Source: Apium graveolens
Lineage: Eukaryota > Streptophyta > Magnoliopsida > Apiales > Apiaceae
Length of the DNA stretch: 64,000 bases
Reading direction: 5' to 3'
Assembly (NCBI RefSeq): GCF_009905375.1
Contig: NC_133653.1
Span: 81,170,911 to 81,234,910 of the forward strand
A program made the position numbers and the translations under genes. The notes beneath the pieces are model-generated. The model did not search any database and was not told the origin of the DNA. It worked only from the letters and a program-made list of their open reading frames with translations. Below are positions 11,761 to 23,089 of this stretch, piece after piece. Each line of letters begins with the position of its first letter. Position 1 is the stretch's first letter.

Positions 11761-14700
11761 TTGCAGGGCATTAAACAGGTACAACCGGTAGTGTGGATTC
11801 TTGACAGCGGATCGTCAAGACATATGACCGGAGATAGAGCCCTGCTATCAAATGTGGTTGAGAAAGCTGGCCCAGTGGTTACCTTTGGAGATAACAGCAA
11901 AGGTTTAACGGAGGGATATGGCTGTTTGCTAGCTGGAAATGTTATCATTGAAAATGTATATGTTGTGCAAGGACTTGAACACAATCTGCTTAGCATTAGT
12001 CAGTTCTGTGACAACGGCTACAATGTTTTATTCGACAAGCTGAAGTGTCAGATTCTGCACAAGAAAAGTGAAAAACCCTCCTTAATGGGAATCCGGAAAG
12101 GAAATCTGTTCGTAGCTGACATGAACTCTGGAAGCAATCTTGAAGTCAATTGTTTCTATGCAAAGGCATCGTCAGATGAGAGTTGGCTATGGAACAAGAG
12201 ACTTTCTCATCTCAATTTCAAAACAATGAATTCTCTTGTCAAAAGAGAATTGGTAAGAGGTCTGCCTCAGCTGGAATTCTCTCCAGAAGGACTATGTGAG
12301 ACTTGCCAGAAAGGAAAGTCAAAGAAAGCAAGTCACAAAGGCACTGACACATCTTCCATAACTGGTGTTCTGCAATTATTGCACATGGATTTATTTGGTC
12401 CAGTTAATATCCTTTCTATGTCAAAGAAGTGTTACTGTCTTGTGATAGTTGATGACTATTCCAAGTATACGTGGGTTTTATTTCTTCACTCTAAGGATGA
12501 AACACCACAAGTTGTGATTGATCATATCAAGATGATTGAGTTAGATTCTAACGTCCTTGTTAGAGCAATAAGGTCAGATAATGGGTCAGAATTCAAGAAT
12601 GCACTTCTCAATGGATTCTGTACAGACAAAGGGATTACCAGACAATTTTCAGCTCCTAGAACCCCTCAGCAAAATGGAGTGGTAGAAAGGAAGAATCGTA
12701 CATTGATTGAAGCTGCAAGAACGATGTTAAATGAATCAGGTCTTCCAATGTACTTTTGGGCTGAAGCTGTCAATACTGCATGTTATACTCAGAATCGAAC
12801 TCTAATCAACAAAGACTTCATTAAAACTCCTTATGAGATTTTGAATGAACAGAAACCTTCTATCAAATACTTTCATGTATTTGGTGCCAGATGCTTCGTG
12901 CTCAAGGATGGAGATGATCGTCGTGGTAAGTTCGAGGCAAAGGCATATGAGGGTATTTTTGTTGGATATCGAAGAAGATCATATAGAGTGTATATCATTG
13001 ATCAACACAAAGTAACTGAAAGTGTCAATGTTACATTTGATGACACTAAACTCCCTAGTATCCAAACTGAAGATCCTTCTGAGAAACTGAAGTTTGATGA
13101 TACGTCAGATTCAGAATCAGAACATGGTCAAGAACCTGAGGTTGTTGCTGGTGAAGAACCTGTTAATCCTGATGATACTCAAGGTAATACTGATGGAAAC
13201 TTTGGCAACAATGGAGATACCACTGCTACTGACGGAGAATCTTCAAGTCAACATGGCAACAACTCAGGGGGAGATGCTGAAGGATCATCTAGTAGGACAC
13301 AACATCACAATGAATTTCAAGGCGAATCATCAAGATCAAATCTTCCAAGACAGACTGTCTGGAATAAAGCTCACCCTTTTGAGTTGATTATTGGTGATCC
13401 AGATGTTGGAGTCAGAACTAGACGTGCTACTCAAAATGAGTGTCTGTTCTCAGGATTTCTTTCTGAGATGGAACCTAAGAAAATTGAAGAAGCACTGACT
13501 GATCCAGATTGGGTGATTGCTATGCAAGATGAACTCAATCAGTTTGAAAGTCAACAAGTCTGGAAACTGGTACCTAGGCCTGTACACAAGAAAGCTGTTG
13601 GTACTAGGTGGGTATTCAGGAATAAACTAGATGAAGATGGTGTGGTTACAAGAAACAAGGCAAGACTGGTAGCTAAAGGGTATTCTCAAGCTGAAGGCAT
13701 TGATTATGATGAAACCTATGCTCCAGTGGCTAGACTTGAGGCCATCAGGATATTTCTGGCATTCGCAGCATTTTAAAACTTTAAAGTTTATCAAATGGAT
13801 GTCAAGAGCGCCTTTCTGAATGGGAAGCTGGATGAAGAGGTATATGTAGAGCAACCTCCTGGTTTTGAAGATCCAGATCATTTGGATTTTGTCTTCTTTC
13901 TTTTCAAGGCTATCTATGGGCTAAAACAGTCTCCAAGAAAATGGTATGACACTCTCTCTGAATTTCTTATTGAAAATAGCTTTATTAGAGGTGTCATAGA
14001 CAAAACTCTCTTTTCTAAAACACATAAGAAGGATACTATATTAGTCCAAGTCTATGTGGATGATATAATATTTGGGTCTACTAATGATAATCTCTGTAAG
14101 AGATTTGCTAAGTTAATGCACAGCAAGTTTGAAATGAGCATGATGGGAGAGCTGAAGTTCTTTCTTGGATTACAAGTAAATCAAAGGTTAGATGGAACAT
14201 TTATTTGTCAATCCAAGTATCTCAAGGAACTCCTCAAAAAGTACAATCTAGAGGATTCTGCATCAGCAAGGACTCCATCAACTACAGCTGTCAAGCTTGG
14301 ACCATGTGAAAACTCCATTAAGGTAGATGTCACAAGCTACAGAGGAAGTGTTGTTGATAGGAAAAGCACCTCAGGAAGTTGTCAATTTCTAGGAAGCAGG
14401 CTAGTCTCATGGTACAGCAAGAAACAGCAAACAGTTTCCAACTCAACGGCCGAGGCTGAATATATTGCTGCTGGAAGCTGCTGTGCTCAGATCTTGTGGA
14501 TTAGGAACCAACTACGAGACTATGGCTCTGTATTGAACAAGATTCCTATTTTATGTGACAACACAAGTGCAATAGCCATCACCAACAACTCTGTGCAGCA
14601 CTCGAGGACAAAGCACATTGACATCAGGTATCATTTTATTAGAGAGCACGTCATGAATGGTACTGTTGAACTATTTTTTGTTCCAACAGAAGAACAAATA

Positions 14701-14787
14701 GCAGATATTTTCACTAAACCACTTGACGAATCCACATTTACCAGATTAGTTGGTAAATTGGGCATGTTGAATAGTTTTAGTGATTAA
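11761..14787 (+). pseudogene. pol: Pol of element B with an in-frame deletion in RT/RNase H
   Basis: Copia polyprotein in the +1 frame relative to gag, with no initiating ATG. The start given is a TTGCAGGGC junction shared with A and C. Protease motif [13 protein letters not shown] has Asp at 11803-11805. The integrase has intact [13 protein letters not shown] and VVERKNR. RT has YVDD at 14053-14064, and RNase H ends with [14 protein letters not shown] and the C-terminal IRYHFIRE region. Lesions: TAA at 13774-13776 inside RT, and a loss of about 216 bp (72 codons, in frame) at about 14345 relative to element C. This deletes the end of RT and the first RNase H Asp motif. The integrase half is intact. 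Confidence 0.93.
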
Positions 14788-16007
14788 TTTAGTTAATATC
14801 TGGGATCTGTTCTTGAATGAATTTATAAATGAAATTTTCATAAATGAAAAATTCATTTGCAAATTTATTTTATCATTTTATCATATTTCTTGCTTATTTC
14901 TATGTAATATATATTATCTTATCTATTTTCATTTTCCCTACTTGTTAATTTAAAATATCCCAGAATATTTTATTTCCTCTAAAAATATTTTACTATGAAT
15001 TTTATTTGCTAAAATTCAATAGAAATCTATTTTTGGAATAAAAATAATAAATTCTGATATATTGTCTTTCTTTCTGTAAATATTATAGGTCTGTATTTCA
15101 GTTTTACTATTTTGTAAATATTTTCTGATATTTTTACTAAGTTATATAAGTCTTTATAAATTTATATATGTATGTGTTTCTGTGTTTAAAGCTGATATGA
15201 CAATCGGCAAGACAATTGAAATTGTCTTGCTGAAAGTCATTTCAGTTTAAATTTTGTTTATTATATTATTCAGTTCAGTTTTATACTGGCAAGACAATTG
15301 GTATGACTATCAATTGTCTTGCCAGTTATAAACCATATATATAATTATTTTCCGTTTATTATTATACTGGTATGACAATCGGTATGACTATCAGATTGTC
15401 ATACCAGTTATAATTTTAGTATTTATTTCTGTTTTTTTCTTTTTCTTATTTTGCCTGGTATGACAATCGGTATGACAATCCAGGATTGTCATACCAGCTG
15501 TCATATAAAGCAGTTTGTTTGTTTCGTTTTAAACCAGTTTGATCAGTTCATTTCTTTTCAAAAAAAAAAAAAAAATTCGAACAGTTTTTCTCTTCATTTT
15601 CTCTCTTCTCTTTCTTCGAACTGCTTCCTTCCTTGCTCGAGTTTTTACTCAGCACACAAATTCATCACTTTGTGATATATACATACAAGTATATATATAT
15701 ACAGAGGTGCTGTTGGATTTTTATTAAAAAAAAACACAAAAACAAATAAAAATCAGTTTGCCCCTTCAAATTCAATTTGTGTTTGTTGATTTTGAACTTT
15801 TTTATTTTTAATTTTAATTTCTGATTTGTGTCTTTTGGCTTTTCAAAACTGCGTTTGTGAGTTAAGAATTTTAACGAGATACATTTCTGTCTAAATTTTT
15901 CGATTATAATTAATTTAATTCGAATTATTAAATTAATTTAATAAATTCAAATTTTCTTAATATTATTCTTAAAATTCTGAAAAGCGTGTGTCTTATTATT
16001 ATTTTAA
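14788..16007 (+). other. pol-ORF3 spacer of B with four hairpins and a TATA-like box
   Basis: 1.2 kb of non-coding, very AT-rich sequence. Four stem-loops (15207-15497) are built from the LTR motif. They are followed by TATAAAG at 15504, a CT-rich tract (15585-15640) and a (TA)-rich stretch at about 15680-15700, then the ORF3 ATG at 16008. An A14 run lies near 15560. The arrangement resembles a promoter plus 5' leader, which is inference. No protein-coding signal is seen. Confidence 0.6.
15207..15497 (+). repeat. Four perfect inverted repeats (hairpins) before ORF3 of B
   Basis: Arm pairs read directly from the sequence: 15207-15216/15221-15230 (10 bp, 4-base loop); 15285-15300/15311-15326 (16 bp, ACTGGCAAGACAATTG, 10-base loop); 15366-15380/15394-15408 (15 bp, 13-base loop); 15455-15468/15484-15497 (14 bp). 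All are variants of CTGG(T/C)A(T/A)GACAAT, the same motif as in the LTR array. Element C keeps the array at 39797-40180. Confidence 0.9.
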
Positions 16008-19000
16008 ATGACTCTCAATTTCCAAATTGTCGCGCATAATCAGGTTGGTTATTTTAATCCGGAAAAATGTGATGTTGAAAAATTTAAGCCATGGATTAGA
16101 TTTTTAAATGACCATTCGATTGTTAGCTCTGCTATTAAATCAAATGTGATTTTAAACGTCGATCTACTTAGACTGATTTGCACAACCTCTACTGTGGCCG
16201 ATGATTCAAAATCTTTTTCATTCACCGTCGCAAACACACAGTATGTAGTTGATGAAACAGTCGTCAATCGTGCGTTAAATTTTCCACTAGACAATTTCTG
16301 TAACTTACCCTCTGAAAATGATATCACAAATTTTTTCAATGCTATTCACTATCAGGGGGTGATCAATTTAACCAAACTTTCTAAATCAAATTTGGTGTCT
16401 GAATGGGATATTTTCTTCGATACACTTTCCAAAGTGTTTGCCAACTGCACAAAATCCAATTTTCATAACATCACTTCCACTCTGCAGTATATTGGTCTTG
16501 CGGTTGTTTTCAATCAAAGGATCAATTTTGGCAAACTACTTTTTCCCATTCTCTTGAGACGTCTAACTTCTGCTTTACGTGATCATTCTACAAATCGTAG
16601 GGTATCATGTTACTATGCTCGTTTTCTCATGCTTATAGCAGATCATCTTCTCTCACCTGAACACAAAGCCCTTTTTGCTAACTCTGCAGTAACCGAACCC
16701 CCTCCAGTTAGCAAAAAGATTTACACTCGCCAAGACACAACCTTCAAATTCATGCAAGTTCCAGTACTTGTATCTGCTTTCATGGTCACTTATATTCCTT
16801 TACCTATTTTCAATCTTCCCGGCCATGAACAGCAACCTCAACCTCCAGTGGTTCAAGCCACCCAGGCTCTTCCATTACAGGTAGTAATTCCTCACTCTCA
16901 CTCTCTTCCTACTTCTGTTGAAAGACCCCCAGTGGTTGATAGGGCTGACCATGAAGTTGTAGAACCATAGCTTCAATCCCAGGTCATAGAGCCAAACACA
17001 GAGTCTCATTCTATCTCAACCTCTCCCCCACTGTCTAAAATGTTACCCAGGAGATTACTAGGAAGTAGTACATTGTTAAATATGAGTGAACCCTCAGCTC
17101 TGCCTCCTCCTAAGAAAAGAAGAACATATTCTGAGGCATCTGAAAGCCCATCCTTGTCCTCCCAACAGGACATGGACTTTGAAATGGCCAATGAACAGTT
17201 ACTAGAGGCATTCTCTCAACAGGATGCATCTATTGAAATTCGCCATAGGGCCATGACATCTTGTACTGAGTCAAGCACAATTCCATTACTCACAATGGAA
17301 CCATACACTTCCCCAGATCATACTCAGGACACACAGCGAGGAGTGCACGTAGAGTCGGTTACAGTGCCTGCCATAGTTACGGCAGAAGAGCAGTCACATG
17401 CTTCAGAGGGAAAATCTGACTCTCCGCCATCTTTAATAGAGTCATTTTCTCCCCTCCCAGATCCAACACCTCTGGCTCCCTTATGGGATTCTCCACTCGC
17501 AGATTTATCTGGAGAAAGTGGAGGGCAACTCGGTCAATCTATCCCTGAAGCAATTCAGACATCTATTCCAAAAGATTTGATAGTATTGACTGAGGATCGG
17601 GACTCGCGAATTCCCATTGCACCACCACTGACCTCTCTTGAAGAGGCTAGGGTGATTTTTAATGCAGGTACAGAAGAACATCAACAGGAAGACTCCTCAC
17701 GAGCAATTATATTGAGAGAAACACATGCACGTGAGGTGAGTGAACCAAACACGAGTGAAATTCAGGTGAGAGCACACACAGACACTGATACTGTAAACCT
17801 GTTAGCTCAGATTGCTGCCCTAAAAGAAGAACTTGCTAAAAGCCAAGTTGAAGCTCAAGCATTCAAAGCACAAGTGGTTGAACGGTCTTCTTCTTCCACC
17901 TCTGTCAACAATCAGCTTGCAATAATAAGGAATGACATCTCAGATCTAAAGACCACTGTAATACCAAAGCTCAATTCTATTCAGGACACTCCAACTTTAT
18001 CAGCTGATGACATATCCAACTTCTGCTCTCTACACACAAGAATGACTTCTCTTGAAGACCTCGTTGAGATGAATCATTCACTGGACTCCTCAAGATTTCT
18101 AAAGATAGAGACGGGCATGGAACATCTCAATGAAGGGATGAAGCACCTATATTTCATGATCAAGAATTCTCATTGCCCTAATGAAGAACAAAGAACTTAT
18201 TTTGAAGGACCGTCTGGTGGAGGATCAGGCTCTGGAGGTGATGGAGGTTCCAAAGGAAAGTCAGTAGAGGATCCCTCAACTAAGGGGGAGAAGAAAGGAA
18301 GTAGTGCCAAAGGGAAAGAAAAAGATACCTCTGCTGGAAACAAAGGAAAGGCTGATGATGTCTACTACAGTGGAGAACAGGATGACTTTGATATTTTTGA
18401 CATTCCCACTGAACCAGTTCAGGAAGATAAAGATGGGTTATTTGAAGCTGAAGAGGAAAGTGATTTTGGAGAATGGGAAGAAGAAGCTCAAGTGGATCCT
18501 ATGTTTGAGAAAGAATTTCAGAAGGAGCAGTCAGAGATGAAAAGAAAAGAAGCTGAACTCAAGAAGGTCTCTCAGATCATTGACATGAGAAAAGACATTC
18601 AAAGAACAGAAACTCTTCAAAAGCAACGTCTTCATGACATTAAGGCTCAAGAAAGGAGAAGAGATGTCAGACTAAAGATTGGTGAAAAATGGGATGAAGC
18701 TAGGAGAGTACTTGATATGCCTCAGCTGAGCACTAACAATGATAGGCAGTTCTTACATCTTCTTGACAAGATGGAAATCTCAAATCCTAACAATGACATG
18801 TACATGAATGCTATCAAGACTGAAGTCTCAAGGATCACAGCTGCTTTTGATAGATCCCTAAATGAGATGAGCATTTTTGTATATTGTCAGAGTGAAGGAT
18901 CATTCAAGGTGTCACTTCATCTATTTGAGAATCGTTCTTTGTCAGAGATTTGGGTTCTTTTAAACAAAGTCAAAAGAAGCTCAGAATTGAATGAAGTTCT

Positions 19001-19391
19001 TCGAGAAAGGCTTAAAGAGTTTGCCAGCAGGGCTAGTCCTCAAGTGGTCAACAATCCTCATCAGGTGAGATTCTTTAAGTCTGATTGTCTTCAAATCTGT
19101 CAGCTAGATGTACAATCTCTTAAAGACTACTCAGCTAAACATCTGGTCTGGATGGAACATCATTTGAGAACTGCTGGATATTCATCCATGTTGAAGACTC
19201 AAGCTGCTGACTTGATTCAAGCTTATTGTGAAAAGAATGTTAAAAGATACAATCAACTCAAGAATAAGCTGAAGTCAGTTGGAGTTCAACCAGTCAGACC
19301 AGCAAGCTTCACTTCAGAAAAGGATCGTGTCTTTGACAAGGAATTGCTTCAAGATTTAGAAGAAGGTGAAGTCAGAAGAGAAGACAACTGA
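16008..19391 (+). pseudogene. ORF3 of element B (post-pol protein of unknown function), one stop
   Basis: 1128 codons from ATG 16008 with a single in-frame stop, TAG 16968-16970 (element C has CAG at the equivalent place). Residues 1-240 form a helical-looking domain with the motif EWDIFFD at residue 132, followed by NFGKLLFPILLRRLT. This domain is shared with ORF3 of A and D. A Pro/Ser/Thr-rich linker follows, then a coiled coil at about 17790-17985, a Gly/Ser/Lys-rich low-complexity segment (18220-18350), a highly charged coiled coil (about 18500-18720) and a conserved C-terminal region. No signal peptide or membrane segment is evident, so the name env-like is positional only. Function unknown. 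Confidence 0.85.
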
Positions 19392-19644
19392 AGTCAATTA
19401 GCTCAAAACTCAATGTAATATGATTAGAGCTTTATGAATCAAGATAGTCTAATGTAGTTATATGTTCAGGCTAGAGGAACATCTATCTTGTATTCACTTG
19501 TAAATTTCATTTGGAATCTGGAAAATGTTAAATATAATCCAGAACTTTTCTGCTATTTACTTTACATTACTGTTTATATCTTTTTCTTATTTGTTAGTTG
19601 AGTTATCCTCTAGGTATTTGTTGTTATTGTCTAACAAGCAAATA

Positions 19645-19652
19645 GGGGGAGA
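19645..19652 (+). other. Polypurine tract of B
   Basis: GGGGGAGA followed by T immediately precedes the 3' LTR. It is the expected plus-strand primer. Confidence 0.9.
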
Positions 19653-19653
19653 T

Positions 19654-21007
19654 TGAAAGGCATATGTCATAGCCTACTCGTTTATTCGAGTATTTAACTC
19701 AACTCAAATAAGAATGTAATAAGTAAATAGTGGATCAATCATCAGAGAGATCTCACAATGTAACATCTGTCAAAGAATAAAGAAACATTGTTCATCTGCA
19801 GACTTGAAGATTCACTGGAAGAAGTTCAAGAATTTGATCATGCCTCAGTGATATAAATCAAGATCGTGGATTTAATCAAGTGACAGAGATCTCGTCAAGG
19901 TATCATTTATTACAAGGATTCAATCAGAATATCAAAGTCAAGACATGAAGAAACGTCACGGAAGTTAGTCACTCATGAACCAGACAGTACATCGAGTGTC
20001 AGCATTGAAGTGGCGGAATTGATTCATAAGTCTCAGTGACTTTCAGAAGATTGTCAGAAGAATGGATGCTGCTCAGCGTTAGTATTAATTCTCTATTAAT
20101 TAATTAAGTCATATAATTTAATTAAGAAAATAAATTATATCTGCAAAGATTAATTTATTGATTAATTGAATTAAATTGATTAATTAATTTAGAATTAATA
20201 TTAAGGATTTACAAGATTTTAGTTGGTTTAAAATCTGCTTAAATTCAGCAAGACAATTCATTTGAACTAGTATGACAATCGGTATGACAATTGATAGTCA
20301 TACCGAAAGTCATGCCAATACATTTAATTGTCTTATTAGAATTTCTGTTTAGATTAAAATCTGTTATTAATTCAGCAAGACAATTTATTTGAATAAATAT
20401 GACAATCGGTATGACAATCAATAGTCATACCGAAAGTCTTGCTAGCTCATTTTAATTGTCTTGCTAGTTGTAAATTTTGTCATACCGAAAGTCTTGCTGG
20501 CCAAAGAAGATTGTCATGCCAGTACATTTTTACATTCGGCTGTTTGATAAAAAGGAGCAGAAGTCTGTTATTTCATTTTTAATAAAACAGAACACAAACT
20601 CAAGAACAAAAGAAAAAGGAGCAGAAAAATATTCCATCTCATCTGCAACTTCAAGATCAATTTCTAGATTGTAAAGTTAAATCCAATCAACTAGAAATAC
20701 TTATCTTGTTCTTGTGTATCAATCTAGCGGATTAAAATCCCTAGAACTTAATCTCAAATCGCATTTAGCATTTGATCTTTTAATTACAAAAATAGAAAAA
20801 GTTCATGTCGAATTTATTCTAGATTTGTAATAATTGATTTGAGATTAATCCCTTGTAACCGATACCGTAGTTGTAACACCTTTCAAGTTTAATAAAAGTT
20901 TTATTTAACTTGAATTTTGTTTCACAATTTTATTCCGCATTTTATTCGATTAAACGGTATTGTTTGCATTCAACCCCCCCCTTCTACAAACAAATTGGGA
21001 CCTAACA
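19654..21007 (+). repeat. 3' LTR of element B
   Basis: 1354 bp, near-identical to 8029-9381. The visible differences include one base near 20070, two near 20395, and one extra C in the C-tract near 20980. It ends CCTAACA directly before the CAGAT duplication. Confidence 0.95.
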
Positions 21008-21012
21008 CAGAT
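21008..21012 (+). repeat. Target-site duplication of element B, right copy (CAGAT)
   Basis: Exact match to 8024-8028. Confidence 0.93.
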
Positions 21013-21477
21013 GCAGATTTTGCAGGTTGCAAAATTGACAGGAAAAGCACAAGTGGAAGCTGCCAATTTCTTGGAGGCAGATTGGTTTCTTGGTACAGCA
21101 AGAAACAAAAGTCAATTTCCACATCAACTGCAGAGGCAGAGTATATTGCTGCAGGAAGCTGTTGTGCACAGATTCTTTGGATGAAGAATCAGTTACTGGA
21201 TTATGGGTTAACATATTTCAAAATCCCTATTTACTGTGATAATCAAAGTGCTATTGCTATGACAGGTAATCCAGTTCAACACTCAATGACAAAGCACATC
21301 AGCATCAGGTACCACTTCATCAGGGAACATGTGGATGAAGGTATAGTGGAATTGCATTTTGTTCCCACAGATCAACAACTAGCAGATATCTTCACAAAAC
21401 TACTGTGTGAAGCTACTTTTACAAGATTGGTAAATGAACTTGGAATGGTTTCAGGTTCTTTCTCTAAATCTGCTTAG
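21013..21477 (+). pseudogene. pol: Pol of element A, part 2: RNase H C-terminal region
   Basis: Continues the reading frame interrupted at 8028. It begins within the first RNase H Asp motif ([16 protein letters not shown]), then [14 protein letters not shown], and the C-terminal [12 protein letters not shown] and ADIFTK motifs, ending at TAG 21475-21477. No extra lesion was seen in this part. Any in-frame ATG upstream of 21008 lies in the B LTR and is irrelevant. Confidence 0.93.
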
Positions 21478-22826
21478 TCTTGTTCTGTGTTATCAGACTT
21501 TATGCTCAGTATTTACAGAATTAATCTTATTGTGTATTCTGTGCTTAATTGATAAATGTCTTTAAGTACTGACTGTTGTCTGATATATATTTCTAAACTC
21601 TGATAAGTGATATGTCTGTTCAAGTACCTATTCAATCCTATGAGGATAACTGTGCTAGATACTGACCTAGTATTCTTCAATAAACAAATGATTCCATGTA
21701 AGAAGTAATTATTTCAGTGGAAACCCTATGACACTAGCAAATTCTGATAATTGAGCTTAGTTAAGTTTACTTTGTATATCTTATTACTAAGTCACAAATT
21801 AGAATAATGCTACTCATCTGTTAAGTTCTGATACTAGTAAAACTGCTGAATGTACTAAGTGCTGATAAACCTCACTTATCAAAAGAAAAAGCAAAAAGAT
21901 CAAAGAATAAAATCAGGTACTCCTTTGAGATCTAGAGTAAAAATGTGGAAGGGACGACCCAAGTGCATTGCTGGTATTAAGCTGATATGTATTAGAAAAG
22001 CAAAACATTTTTTTGGTGACTTTTCACACTCTATGATTACTGGAGAAATACTTTGATAATAGCATAAATTCTGATACACAGTCGTGACTCACTTACACTG
22101 AGAAGCCACTATAAAATAGAATTTCAAAAGATGCATAAAATTAGCACAAAACAGTTGAGGTGGACTCAAGCATGAACTCATTCATCAGTAGGTTTCAGGA
22201 CAATGACAGCTCTTTAGCAAAATTTTAGTTATGCCTTATTTCTAAGATGTACTGAAGTGAATCAGACTTTACTCTTTGTCTGTTATTTAGCTTAATGCAC
22301 ACACTAATCACTCCATCTGAATGATGAAAATTTCTGTGGTGGTCTATGTTATTTTATATAAACAGTCATTGTGTCATTATTGCACAAATTCTGAGGACAA
22401 GTTCTAGTTACACGTTCTGATGATTAAGTTCTGAAGTCTATAACTCAGAACTTGTATGAGGATTTACTAAGATGGGCATTCCTTTTTCGAGTTAAGAAAT
22501 TATGTTCTGATGACTGTTAAGTTCTGGTATAGGTCTAAGTTCTGATTTCTCAGTCTAATCCTTTACTTGGCTTATCTGTGAATAAAATTTGATAACAGTC
22601 TCAGTTCGAACTAGAATATGTTGAAGTGGAAGATTAATAGTCACTATGATTAGGATTAATGGTATTCATACTTGAACAGTCCACTGTTTCTTGTTTCTTG
22701 TGCGGTTTAAACCATGATTCCTCTTTCCAATGAATGTTATTCTTTTTCAAAGTCTAGGGAGAAGAGGTAGAATTAATTCTACCTGTCAGCATTCAATTTC
22801 TTTGCGTCTCCTGGCATTCTCTTGCC

Positions 22827-22834
22827 TATATAAG
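22827..22834 (+). promoter_or_regulatory. TATA-like box before the small ORF in the A spacer
   Basis: TATATAAG lies 76-83 bases upstream of ATG 22910, with a CT/CA-rich leader between (22850-22905). This resembles a plant core promoter. It was judged by sequence only. Confidence 0.45.
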
Positions 22835-22909
22835 CAGCCACTTCACATCAGTCTTTCCATCAAATTCTTCTCACACACTTATCTTCATACTTCTTCTTTC
22901 AAAAACACA

Positions 22910-23089
22910 ATGGTCAGATACAACATGTTTTTGAACTACCAAAACTTCAATATGGAGCTAAGTTGTGCCGAGTGGCAGCAGGAATGGCATGTCACAGCCA
23001 TTCCTGAGGAGATATGGGACTCTGTCCCACAGGAGGTACTGACATACCTTCTGTTCTTCTATATGGACTACCATCGCCATCTGGAGTGA
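22910..23089 (+). CDS. Small hypothetical ORF in the spacer of element A
   Basis: 59 codons from ATG 22910, the first ATG after a TATA box and CT-rich leader. It has an A at -3 (ACAATGG context) and ends at TGA 23087-23089. The peptide is rich in Trp and Tyr (five W, five Y) and acidic. It has no cysteine knuckle, signal peptide or membrane segment. It matches no retrotransposon protein I recognise, and it has no counterpart in the spacers of B, C or D. It could be a captured exon fragment, a family-specific accessory peptide or chance. Confidence 0.35.
   Translation: MVRYNMFLNYQNFNMELSCAEWQQEWHVTAIPEEIWDSVPQEVLTYLLFFYMDYHRHLE

Larger units (their letters stand above)
8029..21007 (+). mobile_element. 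Element B: young Ty1/copia LTR retrotransposon nested in A
   Basis: LTRs at 8029-9381 and 19654-21007 differ by about eight substitutions and one C-tract indel (hand count, about 0.6 %). It is flanked by exact CAGAT duplications. The internal order is primer site, gag, pol, hairpin-rich spacer, ORF3, polypurine tract. It belongs to the same family as element C: the LTR and all three ORFs align throughout. It is the least decayed copy here. However, it carries a stop and a 2-bp deletion in gag, a stop and an in-frame deletion of about 216 bp in pol, and a stop in ORF3, so it cannot move without proteins from another copy. Confidence 0.95.

Noticed and set aside
15190..15500. CRISPR-like array of repeats
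   Set aside because: The repeats are inverted, unequal in spacing and shared with the LTRs. The context is a plant retrotransposon and no cas gene is present.
15451..15727. Short frames spanning the hairpins and A-tract in the B spacer
   Set aside because: Low-complexity translation across inverted repeats. Element C does not keep the frame.
16008..19391. Envelope glycoprotein
   Set aside because: The post-pol position invites the name, but no signal peptide, membrane helix or cysteine-rich ectodomain is visible in any of the four copies.
20477..20674. Short plus-strand frame in the 3' LTR of B
   Set aside because: It lies within LTR sequence and is not conserved as an open frame in C. No coding evidence.
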